Below are positions 39,408-49,059 of a DNA stretch of 64,000 nt, piece by piece (within the stretch, counting starts at the first letter, position 1; each line of letters begins with the position of its first letter). The stretch comes from JAXMBN01 sp046349875 (lineage in GTDB: Bacteria > Planctomycetota > Planctomycetia > Pirellulales > Pirellulaceae): NCBI GenBank assembly GCA_046349875.1, contig JAXMBN010000001.1:124001-188000 (forward strand), written 5' to 3'. The notes beneath the pieces are model-generated. The model saw nothing but the letters and a program-made list of their open reading frames with translations, was not told the origin of the DNA and searched no databases. The position numbers were made by a program, and so were the translations under genes.

Positions 39408-40129
39408 CCGTTGGCCAAGGCGATCAAGAAGATCACCAACATCATGATGATTGCGAAGACGATCAATCCTAGGTGAACGACACAGAGCCAGTAACCGACT
39501 TGCGTGAGCGTTTTGGATTCTGGTCGCATACGCCCTTCGCGCATCAAAGCAAAATCATGTTGCGCCAACACGATTCCAACGATGGCGAGAACCCAACCGA
39601 TATATGCGCACGATAGAACCCACGACAAGATACCCATCGTCAATACAACACCCGAGCGATCGGCAGCGTAGAGACCTTGCGGTTGTGCGGCAGTCACATA
39701 AACGGGTGCAGCGGAGTCGGAATAGGGATTCTGGTAGGGATTGTTGGCACCTACCGCCATGGTTTCTTGCAGGGCAGGGGATGGGCGATTCGATCCGGCA
39801 ATGAAGGTCGGTAATGGAACCCAATTTCCTGCCTCGCCGAGGCGAACTTCACAGGTATCGTTGAGCCTTCCTTCGCGCATCCAACGATCGAGCGTTTCTC
39901 GATCCACGGGACCGTAGATGGTTCCCGTCGGAGTTTTCGCAAAGATCTGTTCCGGAACTTTGGAGTCTTTCAACAGTTCCGGAGCTTGCAACTGAGCGAG
40001 ATTCACAGGTGGGGCGCCACCCACAACGTACACAGTACCGCACGATGGGCACCGCGCTTGTTTCCCACGGTGTTCATCCGCGACACGTAGTAATTGTCCG
40101 CAGCCAACGCAATTGGATTCGATCGCCAT
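39404..40129 (-). CDS. Zinc-ribbon / GYF_2 / DUF4190 membrane protein
   Basis: 241 aa. The N-terminus has a zinc-ribbon (NCVGCGQLLRV ... RCPSCGTVYVV, two C-x2-C pairs). Residues about 60-110 resemble GYF_2 (GTIYGPVDRETLDRWMREGRL). A Pro/Ala/Tyr-rich linker follows, then DUF4190-like membrane helices (TMGILSWVLSCAYIGWVLAIVGIVLA and VGYWLCVVHLGLIVFAIIMM). Such modular proteins are frequent in planctomycetes; the role is unknown, perhaps a membrane adaptor. It has no signal peptide. Its stop overlaps that of nfo on the other strand. Confidence 0.8.
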   Translation of the reverse strand: MAIESNCVGCGQLLRVADEHRGKQARCPSCGTVYVVGGAPPVNLAQLQAPELLKDSKVPEQIFAKTPTGTIYGPVDRETLDRWMREGRLNDTCEVRLGEAGNWVPLPTFIAGSNRPSPALQETMAVGANNPYQNPYSDSAAPVYVTAAQPQGLYAADRSGVVLTMGILSWVLSCAYIGWVLAIVGIVLAQHDFALMREGRMRPESKTLTQVGYWLCVVHLGLIVFAIIMMLVIFLIALANG

Positions 40130-40162
40130 AGAAAAATGCCTCCAAGCCCATTCGTTGCCGCG

Positions 40163-41086
40163 TTAGGAATCTTGGTGAAGTTCGGGACGAAGATAAATAA
40201 AAGATTTTCCAAGTCGCCCGCCGTAGTTGCCAGCTGAAATTTTGATCAATCCAGCAACGCGCGAGGCAGCAGCGATGGAAGCGTAAGTCGCTTGCGCAAC
40301 CGACTCCAACGAAGATCCATTGATGATGATTTCCATGATCGATTGCACACCCGCGGGAACTTTCGAGCGATCGCCAAGTTTTTCCTTCAAGGTGGGACAG
40401 TACTCGGCATAGGTCGATGCAATCAAGAACTTATAACTGCTACCGGCCTTGCTGGCACTGGCAGCCACTCCTCCTGGAAAAGTCGTGATAACATCGGCCG
40501 CTAGGTCGGCTGCTTCGGCCGCTTTCTCTGCAGCCTCGATGGCGACATCTTCATTGGGGCCCAAGAACCACAGATTGCCCCCCATAATTCCATCGGCATA
40601 GCCAAACCGTCTGGCCGTAAAGAACTCGCCTCCCATCGTCGGAACGACCCAACCGGAGATCCCAAAGCGTTCCTCGACGAACTCGTTTCGATCCCCGAAA
40701 AATGCGATCTTCCGCCCAAGCTTGAAGTAGGTATCAGCAGGTAGTCCATTGAAGAGTCGCGTGGTGGGGCAGGTCATCACGTTCTGACTCAACCGTACCA
40801 ACATCACTCTTTCAAGATGCTCGACGCGATCCTTGCGAAATCGCGGAACATGAAATTGCAAGTACGCACCAGGGCGACCATCGGGAGTCTCTTGTCCCGC
40901 GGATGTTCCATCCACGAACCGCTCAATGCCAGCTTCGCAATCGCAAAGAATCGTACTACTGGCGTTTCCCGTCGCAGCACGGCAAGCCGCTTCAAGCCAC
41001 TTCTTATCGCGAGCTGTTACTAAGACGCGACCGTAAATACTCTTGAAGGCTTCGGCATACGTATCATCCACCAAGTCGTTCATCAT
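40163..41086 (-). CDS. ftr: Formylmethanofuran-tetrahydromethanopterin formyltransferase
   Basis: Transfers a formyl group between methanofuran and tetrahydromethanopterin in C1 metabolism. 307 aa from ATG 41086 (MMNDLVDDTYAEAFKSIYGR); an earlier ATG at 41098 is possible. The start VDDTYAEAF, the internal NASSTILCDCEAGIE, TPDGRPGAYLQFHVPR, SQNVMTCPTTRLFNGL and the C-terminal NGSSLESVAQATYASIAAA match archaeal and planctomycete/methylotroph Ftr. The next gene upstream in the transcript is 5-formyl-THF cyclo-ligase. Other H4MPT genes (mch, fhcABC) are not in this window; they are usually scattered in planctomycetes. Confidence 0.93.
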   Translation of the reverse strand: MMNDLVDDTYAEAFKSIYGRVLVTARDKKWLEAACRAATGNASSTILCDCEAGIERFVDGTSAGQETPDGRPGAYLQFHVPRFRKDRVEHLERVMLVRLSQNVMTCPTTRLFNGLPADTYFKLGRKIAFFGDRNEFVEERFGISGWVVPTMGGEFFTARRFGYADGIMGGNLWFLGPNEDVAIEAAEKAAEAADLAADVITTFPGGVAASASKAGSSYKFLIASTYAEYCPTLKEKLGDRSKVPAGVQSIMEIIINGSSLESVAQATYASIAAASRVAGLIKISAGNYGGRLGKSFIYLRPELHQDS

Positions 41087-41226
41087 GAATTCTTTCATTG
41101 AAGGGAGAGGCTTGCCGTTTGATCTTCAACCACTGGGCCACGACTCACCGGTATGCCCATGCCAAGGACTCACTACCTTAAGTGGGCTTGAGGCGAGGCC
41201 GAGTGCATCGCATGGAATGCCAAGGT

Positions 41227-41835
41227 TTAGCTGCGACCCTTACCCGTATAGACCGCATCTTCCGTCACGACCTTGTCCATGTAGATGTCGTGATCTTCGG
41301 CCGGTATCTTTTCGAACATTTGGCACTCAAAGGCCAAAGCGATGAGAGGTGCATCGGCCCGAGCGTGTTGTAGCAACTTGTCGTAGTAACCCTTGCCATG
41401 CCCCGTGCGTCCGCCATTTCGATCAAAGGCAACACCCGGAACCATCACCAGATCCAAGTCTTCAGGTTGCAAGCGCTTGCTAGCCACCGTTCGCAGTTCA
41501 GCTTTCGGTTCGAGAATCTTATACATTCCCAACTCGAGCTCATTCATATCTTCCAACCAAAACAGTTCGAGCTCGCCATCCACGCAATACGGAACCACAA
41601 TTCGCTTTCCGCTCTGTAACGCCTGAGGCAATGCTTGCCGAGTTCTTACTTCATCGCGAACATCGACATAGAACATGACGGTCTTGGCTGCGTGGTACTC
41701 TGGCAAATCACAAAATCGATCGACGATCCGTTGGCTAACCGCATCTTTATCGAGTTGATTCTTGCGATTTTCGTGGGCTTGTTTGCGGATCGCGTTCTTT
41801 AGCTCGTGCAGCGAGGTTCCAGTCATTTCTTGCAT
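41227..41835 (-). CDS. 5-formyltetrahydrofolate cyclo-ligase
   Basis: ATP-dependent conversion of 5-formyl-THF to 5,10-methenyl-THF. About 202 aa from ATG 41835 (MQEMTGTSLHEL); the longer in-frame start at 41940 adds 35 unconserved residues. The family landmarks are VMFYVDVRDEVRT, RIVVPYCVDGELELFWL, DLVMVPGVAFDRNGGRTGHGKGYYDKLL and IALAFECQM. Normal length. It precedes ftr by about 140 bp on the same strand, giving a small C1-metabolism pair covering folate and methanopterin carriers. Confidence 0.9.
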   Translation of the reverse strand: MQEMTGTSLHELKNAIRKQAHENRKNQLDKDAVSQRIVDRFCDLPEYHAAKTVMFYVDVRDEVRTRQALPQALQSGKRIVVPYCVDGELELFWLEDMNELELGMYKILEPKAELRTVASKRLQPEDLDLVMVPGVAFDRNGGRTGHGKGYYDKLLQHARADAPLIALAFECQMFEKIPAEDHDIYMDKVVTEDAVYTGKGRS

Positions 41836-42030
41836 GGGGATCACTTGAGGAAGGAAAGTATCGAAGGGCGATGAAAGAGCGTTCGCGGAGATGCTCTCAG
41901 AACCAAACGCGATTCTTCGCCTGGACGGAATCGAGAGCACAGTTTATCAGGTGCTCGACCCGTGCAATAGCCTCGCTCGATCTCTCAATGCCCCGCCCCC
42001 AGAAATGCCTGAGGGCTCATTTCCCCGACT

Positions 42031-43083
42031 TTAGCGATAGATTCCCGAGGGACGATACTGCGGCGGCGGCGAAGCGATGGGGAGATTTCCCTGAACGTTG
42101 GGCATCATCCCAGGAACACCATACCAGCTGGGCATTCCCTGAAACCCATGGGATGGCATGGCATACATCCCTGAAGGATATGGCTGATACCATGACGGTG
42201 CCGCCCCATAAACTTGGCCCGTGGCCGCCCCAGTCGGATTGGCATAGTAGACCATGTTGATCGGTTGCCGCGGACGGTAGGTCAAGAGATCATCGTCTTC
42301 AGGTCGAATATTGGGTTTGGGTTTGGGCTCGGTAGGAGGTGACTCACTAGGAACCGGTACTGCACGACGTGGCTCAGGAAGCTGGGGTTCTTCGAGGCTC
42401 GATTCCGGTAGCTGGACTTGCGTCCTTGGAAGTTGTGAACGTTGGGTAGGATTGCTGGATGGCTCGGGAACAGTCGGCTCCACGACACGAGGTTCAGGAA
42501 GACGCATCGGCTCTTCCATCTTCGGTGGAAGAGTTTCAAAAGGAATCGATCGCTCCGTCGATCGAGACTCCTGAGGTCCAATACTCGAAGAGGGATTTCT
42601 GCGGCGATCACTCGGCGAAGTAGGTTCATACTCCGGCAATGACCATTCGGAATCCGAGTCCTTCATCAGGGATTTGGTCGCTGGAGGCGGTGGTGCAGTC
42701 GGTGCCACTGGTGGCATGCCATGGTGAGGTGCCATCGGTGCCATCAGGGGAACGGATGGATAGGCTGGTTCACTCGGAGCAATCGCATAAGGATTCGCAG
42801 GAATGGGATTGGCCTGCGGAGATACAGGAGCGATGTATTGCACCTGATACATTTCATTGCCGCAGGGACTAGCGCAAGGATTGCATCCTTGGGGCCGCTG
42901 GCAACGGGTAGGATCGCACTCATGATACCCATCACTCCATCCAACGCCCCAAAACCGCGCAGCTTGATTGAGTGGACTCGGCTCTTGCGAAGGTATGTGC
43001 GCGCACCCAGGGGCCAACACAAAGACTCCGGTCAATAGACTCAAACCCAACCGATGAGTTTTGCTTAGCGGTATCGCTTTCAT
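42031..43083 (-). CDS. Proline-rich lipoprotein of unknown function
   Basis: About 350 aa from ATG 43083, preceded by GGAAGGAAG. The signal peptide ends in a lipobox-like APGC (LSLLTGVFVLAPGCAH). The mature protein starts with a cysteine-rich block (CDPTRCQRPQGCNPCASPCGN), then turns very rich in Pro, Glu and Ser, with repeats of the type LPEPR and VPEPS. It ends in a Tyr/Pro/Gly/Met-rich segment (GMYAMPSHGFQGMPSWYGVPG). No enzyme domain is visible. Similar Pro-rich envelope proteins are common in planctomycetes; a cell-surface structural role is a guess. Confidence 0.6.
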   Translation of the reverse strand: MKAIPLSKTHRLGLSLLTGVFVLAPGCAHIPSQEPSPLNQAARFWGVGWSDGYHECDPTRCQRPQGCNPCASPCGNEMYQVQYIAPVSPQANPIPANPYAIAPSEPAYPSVPLMAPMAPHHGMPPVAPTAPPPPATKSLMKDSDSEWSLPEYEPTSPSDRRRNPSSSIGPQESRSTERSIPFETLPPKMEEPMRLPEPRVVEPTVPEPSSNPTQRSQLPRTQVQLPESSLEEPQLPEPRRAVPVPSESPPTEPKPKPNIRPEDDDLLTYRPRQPINMVYYANPTGAATGQVYGAAPSWYQPYPSGMYAMPSHGFQGMPSWYGVPGMMPNVQGNLPIASPPPQYRPSGIYR

Positions 43084-43370
43084 GAACTCGCTTCCTTCCT
43101 TGGATGCGGTTGCATTTTTTCGATGCTTGATGGTCACATGAAATACCTTGGTATCACCGTCCATGGCACCAAGGGATTGCCTGCATTCGCTTGGGTTTAC
43201 TGATCGTTGAGAGAACTCGCAATCAACGAGGGCGCACCTTCGCTTCGTCTCCATCGGATAACGAGCCTCTTCGAATGATGAGGAACTCTTCAGGGCCCGA
43301 CTTCTCCTAGCCCCAACAGCGCGATGTTTCGATTGATTAGACTTTGACGGACAGCTTGAAATGCTTGCTA

Positions 43371-44297
43371 TTAGTCGAAGAGAGAGAGTTGCTGAGGCTG
43401 GGATGGAGCAGGTGGGAAGGGCCGCGGCAGCTCTGGGACATGAGGGAGTTTTTCGCGTACTAGTTCGTGGAATCGTCGAGCCAATCTCGGAGCATAGCGA
43501 TCATCGGGCGCGTGCGTGAAGATCCATGGTTGAAGCCCCTCTTGAATCCAACGGACTACTTGGTCGGCCCATTCGACCCAATAGCTTTCTACTTCATGGA
43601 CATCATTGAGTCCGATGAGTCTCACGAAAGGACGCGAATGGGTCACGGTGGCTCGCCATGGCGATTGCGGCTTGCGACGCTGGGCTTGTTCCTCCGTCGC
43701 ATCCTTGGATTCACGGCTATTCAATGGCCTCGAATCAAAGATGACCCGATCGATCTGCAACTCCTGGAGGCATCGACCGATACGCTCTTCCCAAGTTGCT
43801 TCATCAAACCAATCGCGATGCCGAAACTCGACAGCCAACGGATAGGTCTTGGGCCATCGTTCGAGAAAGGATTCCAAGGGGTTGGCATACTTCGATGAAA
43901 AATCGGGACCCAACTGCAAAGGTTGGCCCCAATCGATCATGCTCATGAAGGACACTCCAGCACATCAAGAAACGCTGCAATGGCCCTTCGCAAGCGAAGC
44001 TTCGCATCATGCGAAATGGCTCGTGGTACCTTCATTACAAAAGCGAAAGCCAGGGCTCGATTGCGTACACCATCGATCGACTTCCCTAGCTGGCAAACCA
44101 TAGAAGGTGCTATTCCCTTCGACGGTTCCAAGCAACGAGCATACCAATGCAAGCTCTCCTGGCCACTTGCTTTTGTCGGGATAGACCTCGCCTTCCCAAT
44201 GCTTGCAGTTCCAAACAGGACATCCCACAAGGCGGTAAGGCCAAGTGTCCCATGAAGCATGAACATCCGAGTGCATACAAATCCTACCGAAGGGCAT
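43371..44297 (-). pseudogene. DUF72 (YecE-like) protein broken by at least three frameshifts
   Basis: The N-terminal half (from 44297) has YRLVGCPVWNCKHWEG and GTVEGNSTFYGLP, clear DUF72 signatures. After SSPGFRF the frame fails; an extra T in CGCTTTTG (about 44043) puts MKVPRAISHDAKLRLRRA in the next frame. A further shift near 43960 moves LHEHDRLGP to the third frame, and another near 43935 restores LQLGPDFSSKYANPLESFL, which runs intact to 43371 (VEFRHRDWFDEATW, SRPFVRLIG, PWIFTHAPDD). All parts together make one gene of about 309 codons. It is either decayed or hit by sequence errors. DUF72 function is unknown in any case. Confidence 0.8.
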
Positions 44298-44633
44298 CCA
44301 ATCAGAACAAAACTTGCCTGAACGATCGAGCTATAGGATGGAATCGAGGAAAAGGAGCCGAAAGCAGAAGGGTTTCAGTTTACTGGAAGGTTTGGGGCGT
44401 CGGAATGGTTGATCACGACAAACAAACCATCCAAGGGCCCGTTTGCTGGAGCACTCCTTTAATAAAAGCAGGGATCGCAGGTCCGTCGTTACAATCGTTA
44501 CGCCGGTACGGAGGCTTTTCCGTACTCCCCAATTCTCGGCAGATTCTCTGCGATGATTTTCGAATTTGACGGAATCGAATCGAATGGCATCAAAGTATGT
44601 GCCCATTTCCGTCCATGGTCGAGGGGGCTTCCT

Positions 44634-45929
44634 ATGAAGAGCAAAACCTACTTGAAAAAAGATTGGCGAAAGCTCTTTGCGGTACCATTGGTAGGGGCCG
44701 CATCCCTATGGATGTCATGGCATCGCCGCTACCGCAGGTGGTCCCATCATGGACTGGCTCTTTAAGAACACGCACACCAGCTGTACCTGTTGGACCGCCG
44801 CAGTATTTGCCCGTCACCCAATGCTGTCGCGCTGAATGGTTACTCGCAAAGCGCGCCCATGCCTTCGGTGAGCGGCATTCCGCAGACGCAGATGGCCTGT
44901 TGCCAACTGTGCTGGATATTCCAGTCAGTGGAATCGTGCCCGGTCACCTACTACCGTCCCGTAACGCAGCTCATTACAACGGGTACAACAGTAACGCGTA
45001 TGATGCCATGCACCTCCGCTACGAACTGCAGGCTCAGCGTGTTCCCATGGTCACGCTTCATCCAACCTGGATCAAACGTCGCGGTCAACCGTTGGCCAAG
45101 CATGGCAGCATCGCATCCCGGAAGCACTCCGGTCCCTTCGAATTACCCACAGTCCAATTATCCATTGACGACCATGACCATGCTTCAACACGGGCGGTCT
45201 TGACTCTGGAATGTCGACAGCATCGTCATGGCCCACGACTTGTTCGATCCTGTCGTAACGGCCAATGCAATGGTTCCTGCCTTTATGGTCAGGCAATTCG
45301 ATTCCAGCAACCGTGCCGGTTTATCCCAACACGAGCAGCTATGGCTTGGGTATTATCCGACGCCGAGCGTCTCCGGTCAGGTTATTCAATGGGAACGGGA
45401 AGCTTGACGACGCCAGGCTTGTCGGCTCCCTTGAATTCATCTCCCTACAATGGAAGTGTGATGCTGTGGGCACCACGTACAGCACCACCTACATCCGGGG
45501 TTGGCAAGTTGTTCCTGGAACGGGTTCGCTCCGAAGGCAATGGTTCGGCTCTTCCAAGCACCTGCCGTACGGCCAACGCCGGACGTCCCTTCGAATACCA
45601 AATCGGGCGTTGCTGACGAAGAGTCGACGGTCAAACCTTCGTTGGATCGTTCGCGAGATGGCGCGTCAATGAACCGCCGGAATCTCCATTCAACCACTTG
45701 TGGCTCGCGGGCAAATTATCGCTCAACAAAGAATCGGCCCAAGCGACGGCACCGCCATGGCTCCAGAAGCCCTAAGGAATCGCGCGAATTCGATGGGTTG
45801 CGTCCTATCCCCGCACCTGCCGACCTTCAAGAACGCAATTCAATCCTGGCTTGCTCGACCCGCGATCGTACTGCGAGCCTCGAAAAGCGATCGATTCAAC
45901 CGATCGTCAACCCTCTTGGTAAGAAATAG
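44634..45929 (+). pseudogene. Secreted planctomycete protein, multiply frameshifted remnant
   Basis: The start at 44634 follows GAGGGGG and gives KSKTYLKKDWRKLFAVPLV, a plausible export signal. Then the frame breaks. Pieces that belong together are PIMDWLFKNTHTSCTCW (frame 3), CPVTYYRPVTQLITTGTTV with MMPCTS (frame 1) and RYELQAQRVPMVTLHPTW (frame 2). Shifts continue to about 45929 (IQPIVNPLGKK). The 'PVTYYRPV ... CTSYE-Q-QRVP' pattern is common to a family of secreted planctomycete proteins of unknown function. At least four frame changes are needed, so it is not translated as one protein. Confidence 0.55.
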
Positions 45930-46176
45930 TTTGCAGCGATTCTGCGTAGCGGTCGAAAATGGCATAGGGAATTGCGAATCGCATAATGGATGCATTTGGC
46001 TCGTAGATGCCCTGGCCGCTTACAAAAAACACCTGCGACCGAACAAAACCGTTTTCATCGCCCGATCCGGATGCAGAAAACCTTGGTTGATGAAGCCTTG
46101 ATTGAAGCAGACCTTGATTGAAGCAGACGGCTGAAACTTCCAGGGGACTGGAAGTCGACATCTCGAACCGTTCCCT

Positions 46177-46643
46177 TCACCTGGTTTTCTGAGCATCGGT
46201 CGGAAGTTCGTCGACGAAGTCGCGAACATCTTTGAATTCACGCGATAGACGCTGGCAAAGCGGACGAACGCGACTTGATCGACGGATGCGAGGTGCTTCA
46301 TCACGAGTTCCCCAATGTCGCGTAAAGTAGGAACTTCGAGTTCGTATTCTTCGGCGATCTCGTTTTTCGACCTCTTCGGCGATCGAATACGTTCGGCCGT
46401 GACTTCGCGTTTCCAACAGGCCCGCTCCAAACCATATTCGATCTTGGCCCGAGCAAAGGGTTCCCGTTCGCCACCCTTCTTGATCACTAGCAACGATCGC
46501 TCGACCCGCTCAAAAGTCGTGAACCGCCGCTTGCAGTGATTGCAGAAGCGACGACGACGTATGCATCGACCATCATCGACGGTGCGAGAATCGCGAACGC
46601 TGTCGTTATCACGCTGACAAAAAGACGCATGGAGATCCATCAT
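46177..46643 (-). pseudogene. nrdR: NrdR transcriptional regulator, damaged
   Basis: NrdR represses ribonucleotide-reductase genes with a zinc ribbon and an ATP cone. Here the N-terminus reads LHASFCQRDNDSVRDSRT, lacking the first cysteine of the usual M-x-CPFC. The rest of the ribbon (IRRRRFCNHCKRRFTTFERVE) and much of the ATP cone (LLVIKKGGEREPFARAKIEYGLERACWKR) are normal. Around TAERI...KNEIAEEYELEV two compensating indels garble about 8 residues (an AAAAA run is one base too long). After RFASVYR the frame shifts again and EFKDVRDFVDEL ends at 46177 in another frame. Three lesions in 150 codons. Confidence 0.8.
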
Positions 46644-46901
46644 TTTCCAAGAATGTTCCGCCTCGTTCGAAAATAGAACGAGCCACTTATTCCAAAAGCT
46701 TTCATCGGACCTCTTTATTGTTGGGTTTTCCTTCAAGACTTACAAGGAGTTGCCCCCAAAGTGCTTTTCGCCCTCTAAAATCGACATCCAAATGCGGTAT
46801 AAAGAGTCTTCTTGGTTGCACGCATCTTCGTGATCTTCGCAAGCCAGAACTTTTCCTCTAACAATAGCTTACGTATTCTTACTTCCGTGCTCGAGTGAAC
46901 C

Positions 46902-47383
46902 ATGAGTGATGCAAACGCCGAAACACCCCAGCAAGCTTTCAAGAATTTGGCCGACCAAAAGATGAAGGTCGATACCACGGAACCGGAAACCTCCCTTTGG
47001 CAAGGTGGCTTTTCGCCCAAAGCCATGGTTGGCACATGGTTGTTTTCGTTGATCGTGACCATCCTCATGGCGGTCGCATATTCAACGCACTGCAACGCCT
47101 TCCTAACATCAACATGTCTGGTCGAACCATTTCGCTGATTGGTGGAGCGATCGTTTTATGTGGGAGGTTCATGATCTGTCAATACATCTGGCAGCAATGA
47201 CTTCAAACAAGGTATCGTCGAACGAATGTTAGGTGTGGGGACCATCAAACTAACCGGAAAGCGACCGCGCACCCCGAGTTCTATCTCATCGGCATCGATC
47301 AGGTCGATAAGATCTCGGAACTCTTCGATAATACTCGCCGCAAAGAGCGACGTCGGCGAAGCCTTCACATCGAATCGGTGTAG
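46902..47383 (+). pseudogene. Bacterial PH-domain membrane protein, frameshifted with internal deletion
   Basis: The start at 46902 reads MSDANAETPQQAFKNLADQK and ETSLWQGGFSPKAMVGTWLF, then a membrane helix (SLIVTILMAVAYST). Frames then change through GGAIVLCGRFMICQYIWQQ. The core of the domain, normally about 40-50 residues, is missing. The text resumes with SNDFKQGIVERMLGVGTIKLTG and, in another frame, HPEFYLIGIDQVDKISELF and RKERRRRSLHIESV-stop (47381-47383). These are the ends of a planctomycete bPH2-like protein. Both shifts and a real deletion are needed to explain it. Confidence 0.7.
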
Positions 47384-47826
47384 GCTCGCGAGTTTGCGAT
47401 ACGTTTTCATTCCCGATTACATTCCCGCTTTCCGGATAGTCCATGTGGTCTATCCGTTCCAAGTGTTAGCAAGCAATCAGCTCGTGAAATCAGGAACTTG
47501 GCTGATCGTTGACAGGATGCAATGCTCATCGTCGGCCAGCTCACTTCGCTGCAGATCGATCGAGCGATGGCGATGAACAAGACATAGGGCGAGCATCGCT
47601 AAGGCATGAGGCACTGCAACGAGCTGAATCCTTGGAACAACGATCCATCCAAGGAAACCACAAAATCAGAACTTGCCATATGATTCTCCCAGTTCAAATG
47701 GTTTTGAAGTGGGGCGGCGACCATGGCGATCAAAAGAGGCGATGACCGCCCGGGTCGAGCCTTGATCTCGCGATGAAAGATCCTGAACTGAAGGCATGAT
47801 GCAGAGGCGGCTCGATCGAGGCCCGA
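47384..47826. other. Gene-poor stretch inside the damaged region
   Basis: About 440 bases with no intact gene. One minus-strand frame reads VPHALAMLALCLVHRHRSID, hinting at a decayed membrane-protein fragment, but I cannot assign a family. Confidence 0.3.
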
Positions 47827-48201
47827 TCAGAACGTCACGGCCATGCGAGCGACGGCATAGTCTTCGATGACGCGCGGCTGGAAATAACCCATCGATTCAA
47901 TAGGGAACCTGCGGCGGCCACTATCGAGGCTTGAATAGCGATCCAGCAGCCCAGCGTCGCGAACAATGGAATGAGGCCGAAATAGAGCCAAGGAGACCTA
48001 TTTCGCTTTCGGCTTTGGCGGCTTCAACAATGTGCGAGGGCGTCCCCATGCGTTCAACGATTGTGTATGCATTCCTTGCATAGCGTTCTCCTCCATGAGA
48101 TCTTGGTAGTGTTGTAGAGCTCCAGCATCATGCGTTCATCGTCGCGGTAAGCCGCTTTCTGCGTGCATGGCGATCTCCGCACGCCATTCATCCTTGTGCA
48201 T
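47827..48201 (-). pseudogene. HAAS / permease-prefix domain protein, frameshifted
   Basis: It starts at 48201 with HKDEWRAEIAMHAESGL and the frame fails after LPRR. Pieces in other frames continue the same protein: DDERMMLEL, QHYQDLMEENAMQG, ERMGTPSHIVEAAKAESEIG and finally GLLDRYSSLDSGRRRFPIE and VIEDYAVARMAVTF-stop (47827). This matches the short HAAS signalling domain that follows PadR regulators in many operons. The start overlaps the end of the PadR gene. At least three indels are present, so no full product can be made. Confidence 0.65.
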
Positions 48202-48533
48202 GACAATCTCCTTGAACGATATGGCGGTGATTGCGTGGACAATCTCCTCCACTCTTGCGGCTCGCCGAAAGTCTGGCTTTGCCTGTTCGAGATAGTCGAT
48301 ACGACCGATCTCGCCCGTTCACTTCCATCGATTTGCTCGATAGCAAGCCATCGGCTTCCAATCGATGCAAGAGTGGGCTAGACACATCCTTCACCAAACT
48401 GAAGCTTCTCTCCCCGACCGAACACGAGAATAGCTTGGACGAGTTCATAGCCGTATCGCTTCGCATTCAGTATCTGAAGGATCACCAGTTCAGTACACCG
48501 TTGAGAAAGTCTGGATTGGATTTCTTAGCCACG
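48188..48533 (-). pseudogene. PadR-family transcriptional regulator, frameshifted
   Basis: GTG 48533 follows AGGAAACC and begins AKKSNPDFLNGV. A base is missing near GTACTGAACTGG, and the next frame gives LVILQILNAKRYGYELVQA. A third frame gives EKLQFGEGCV, and the following LLHRLEADGLLSSKSMEVNG continues to SYRLSRTGKARL. These are the PadR winged helix and wing. Downstream it overlaps the HAAS-domain gene, the classic PadR-HAAS pair. The same indel pattern as in the neighbours suggests a common cause. Confidence 0.7.
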
Positions 48534-49059
48534 TTGGTTTCCTTTTGCCTGACGACAACACCTCAAACCTTGAGGGTGTGTTCCCTTCATCGGATGCTGG
48601 AGTAGATCGGGTTGAGTGGAACGGGGGATCTATACCTAATAGTTTGAGGTATTTCCAGAGCGTCTCGATCGCGAGACGCTCGCGGCAGAATGGAATCTTA
48701 AAGGGAGTGTGACTGGCCCCGCTGAGCCGGCTCCCAGGAAATTCACGGAAACTTCGCGAGGCGGAAAAGGGAGTCGGAATACCTTGGATTTTGCCTCTCC
48801 GGCGGCTACCGCATCTCCGAGTCCGATAGGCAGGGAGCAATGGCGGTTCAAATCCCCTTAGGCAATTACCGGGGCGCAGGTGCGAAAAATCGGGGGCTCG
48901 ATGCGACAGATTTCCCCTACGGACAGTGTCGAATTAGTAGTTGCGATAGAAGAGGGCTTTGTTATCGTTAGAGAATCCTCCGCAGGGCACATCCTCTTTT
49001 TTGGCCTCTGTCGGGATATTCCGATCTTTTTCATACCATACTTATTCTTGAGGTAACAA
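48534..49059. other. Non-coding leader region before the DUF1559 gene
   Basis: About 525 bases. It holds a strong hairpin (48658-48681, listed separately) and several GC-rich stretches, but no frame I can support on either strand. The promoter of the DUF1559 gene must lie in the right part; TTGAGGTAAC is just before its ATG. Confidence 0.45.
48658..48681. other. Perfect 10-bp stem hairpin
   Basis: GAGCGTCTCG and CGAGACGCTC flank a 4-base ATCG loop. No T-run follows on either strand, so it is not a standard terminator. It could be a protein site or part of a structured RNA. Confidence 0.6.

Noticed and set aside
48780..48860. tRNA-like pattern: TTGCCT...GGTTCAAATCC...AGGCAA over about 75 bases
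   Set aside because: The acceptor ends pair and a T-loop-like sequence is present, but the D-arm and anticodon stem do not form and the T-stem has a mismatch; it may be chance or a decayed tRNA.
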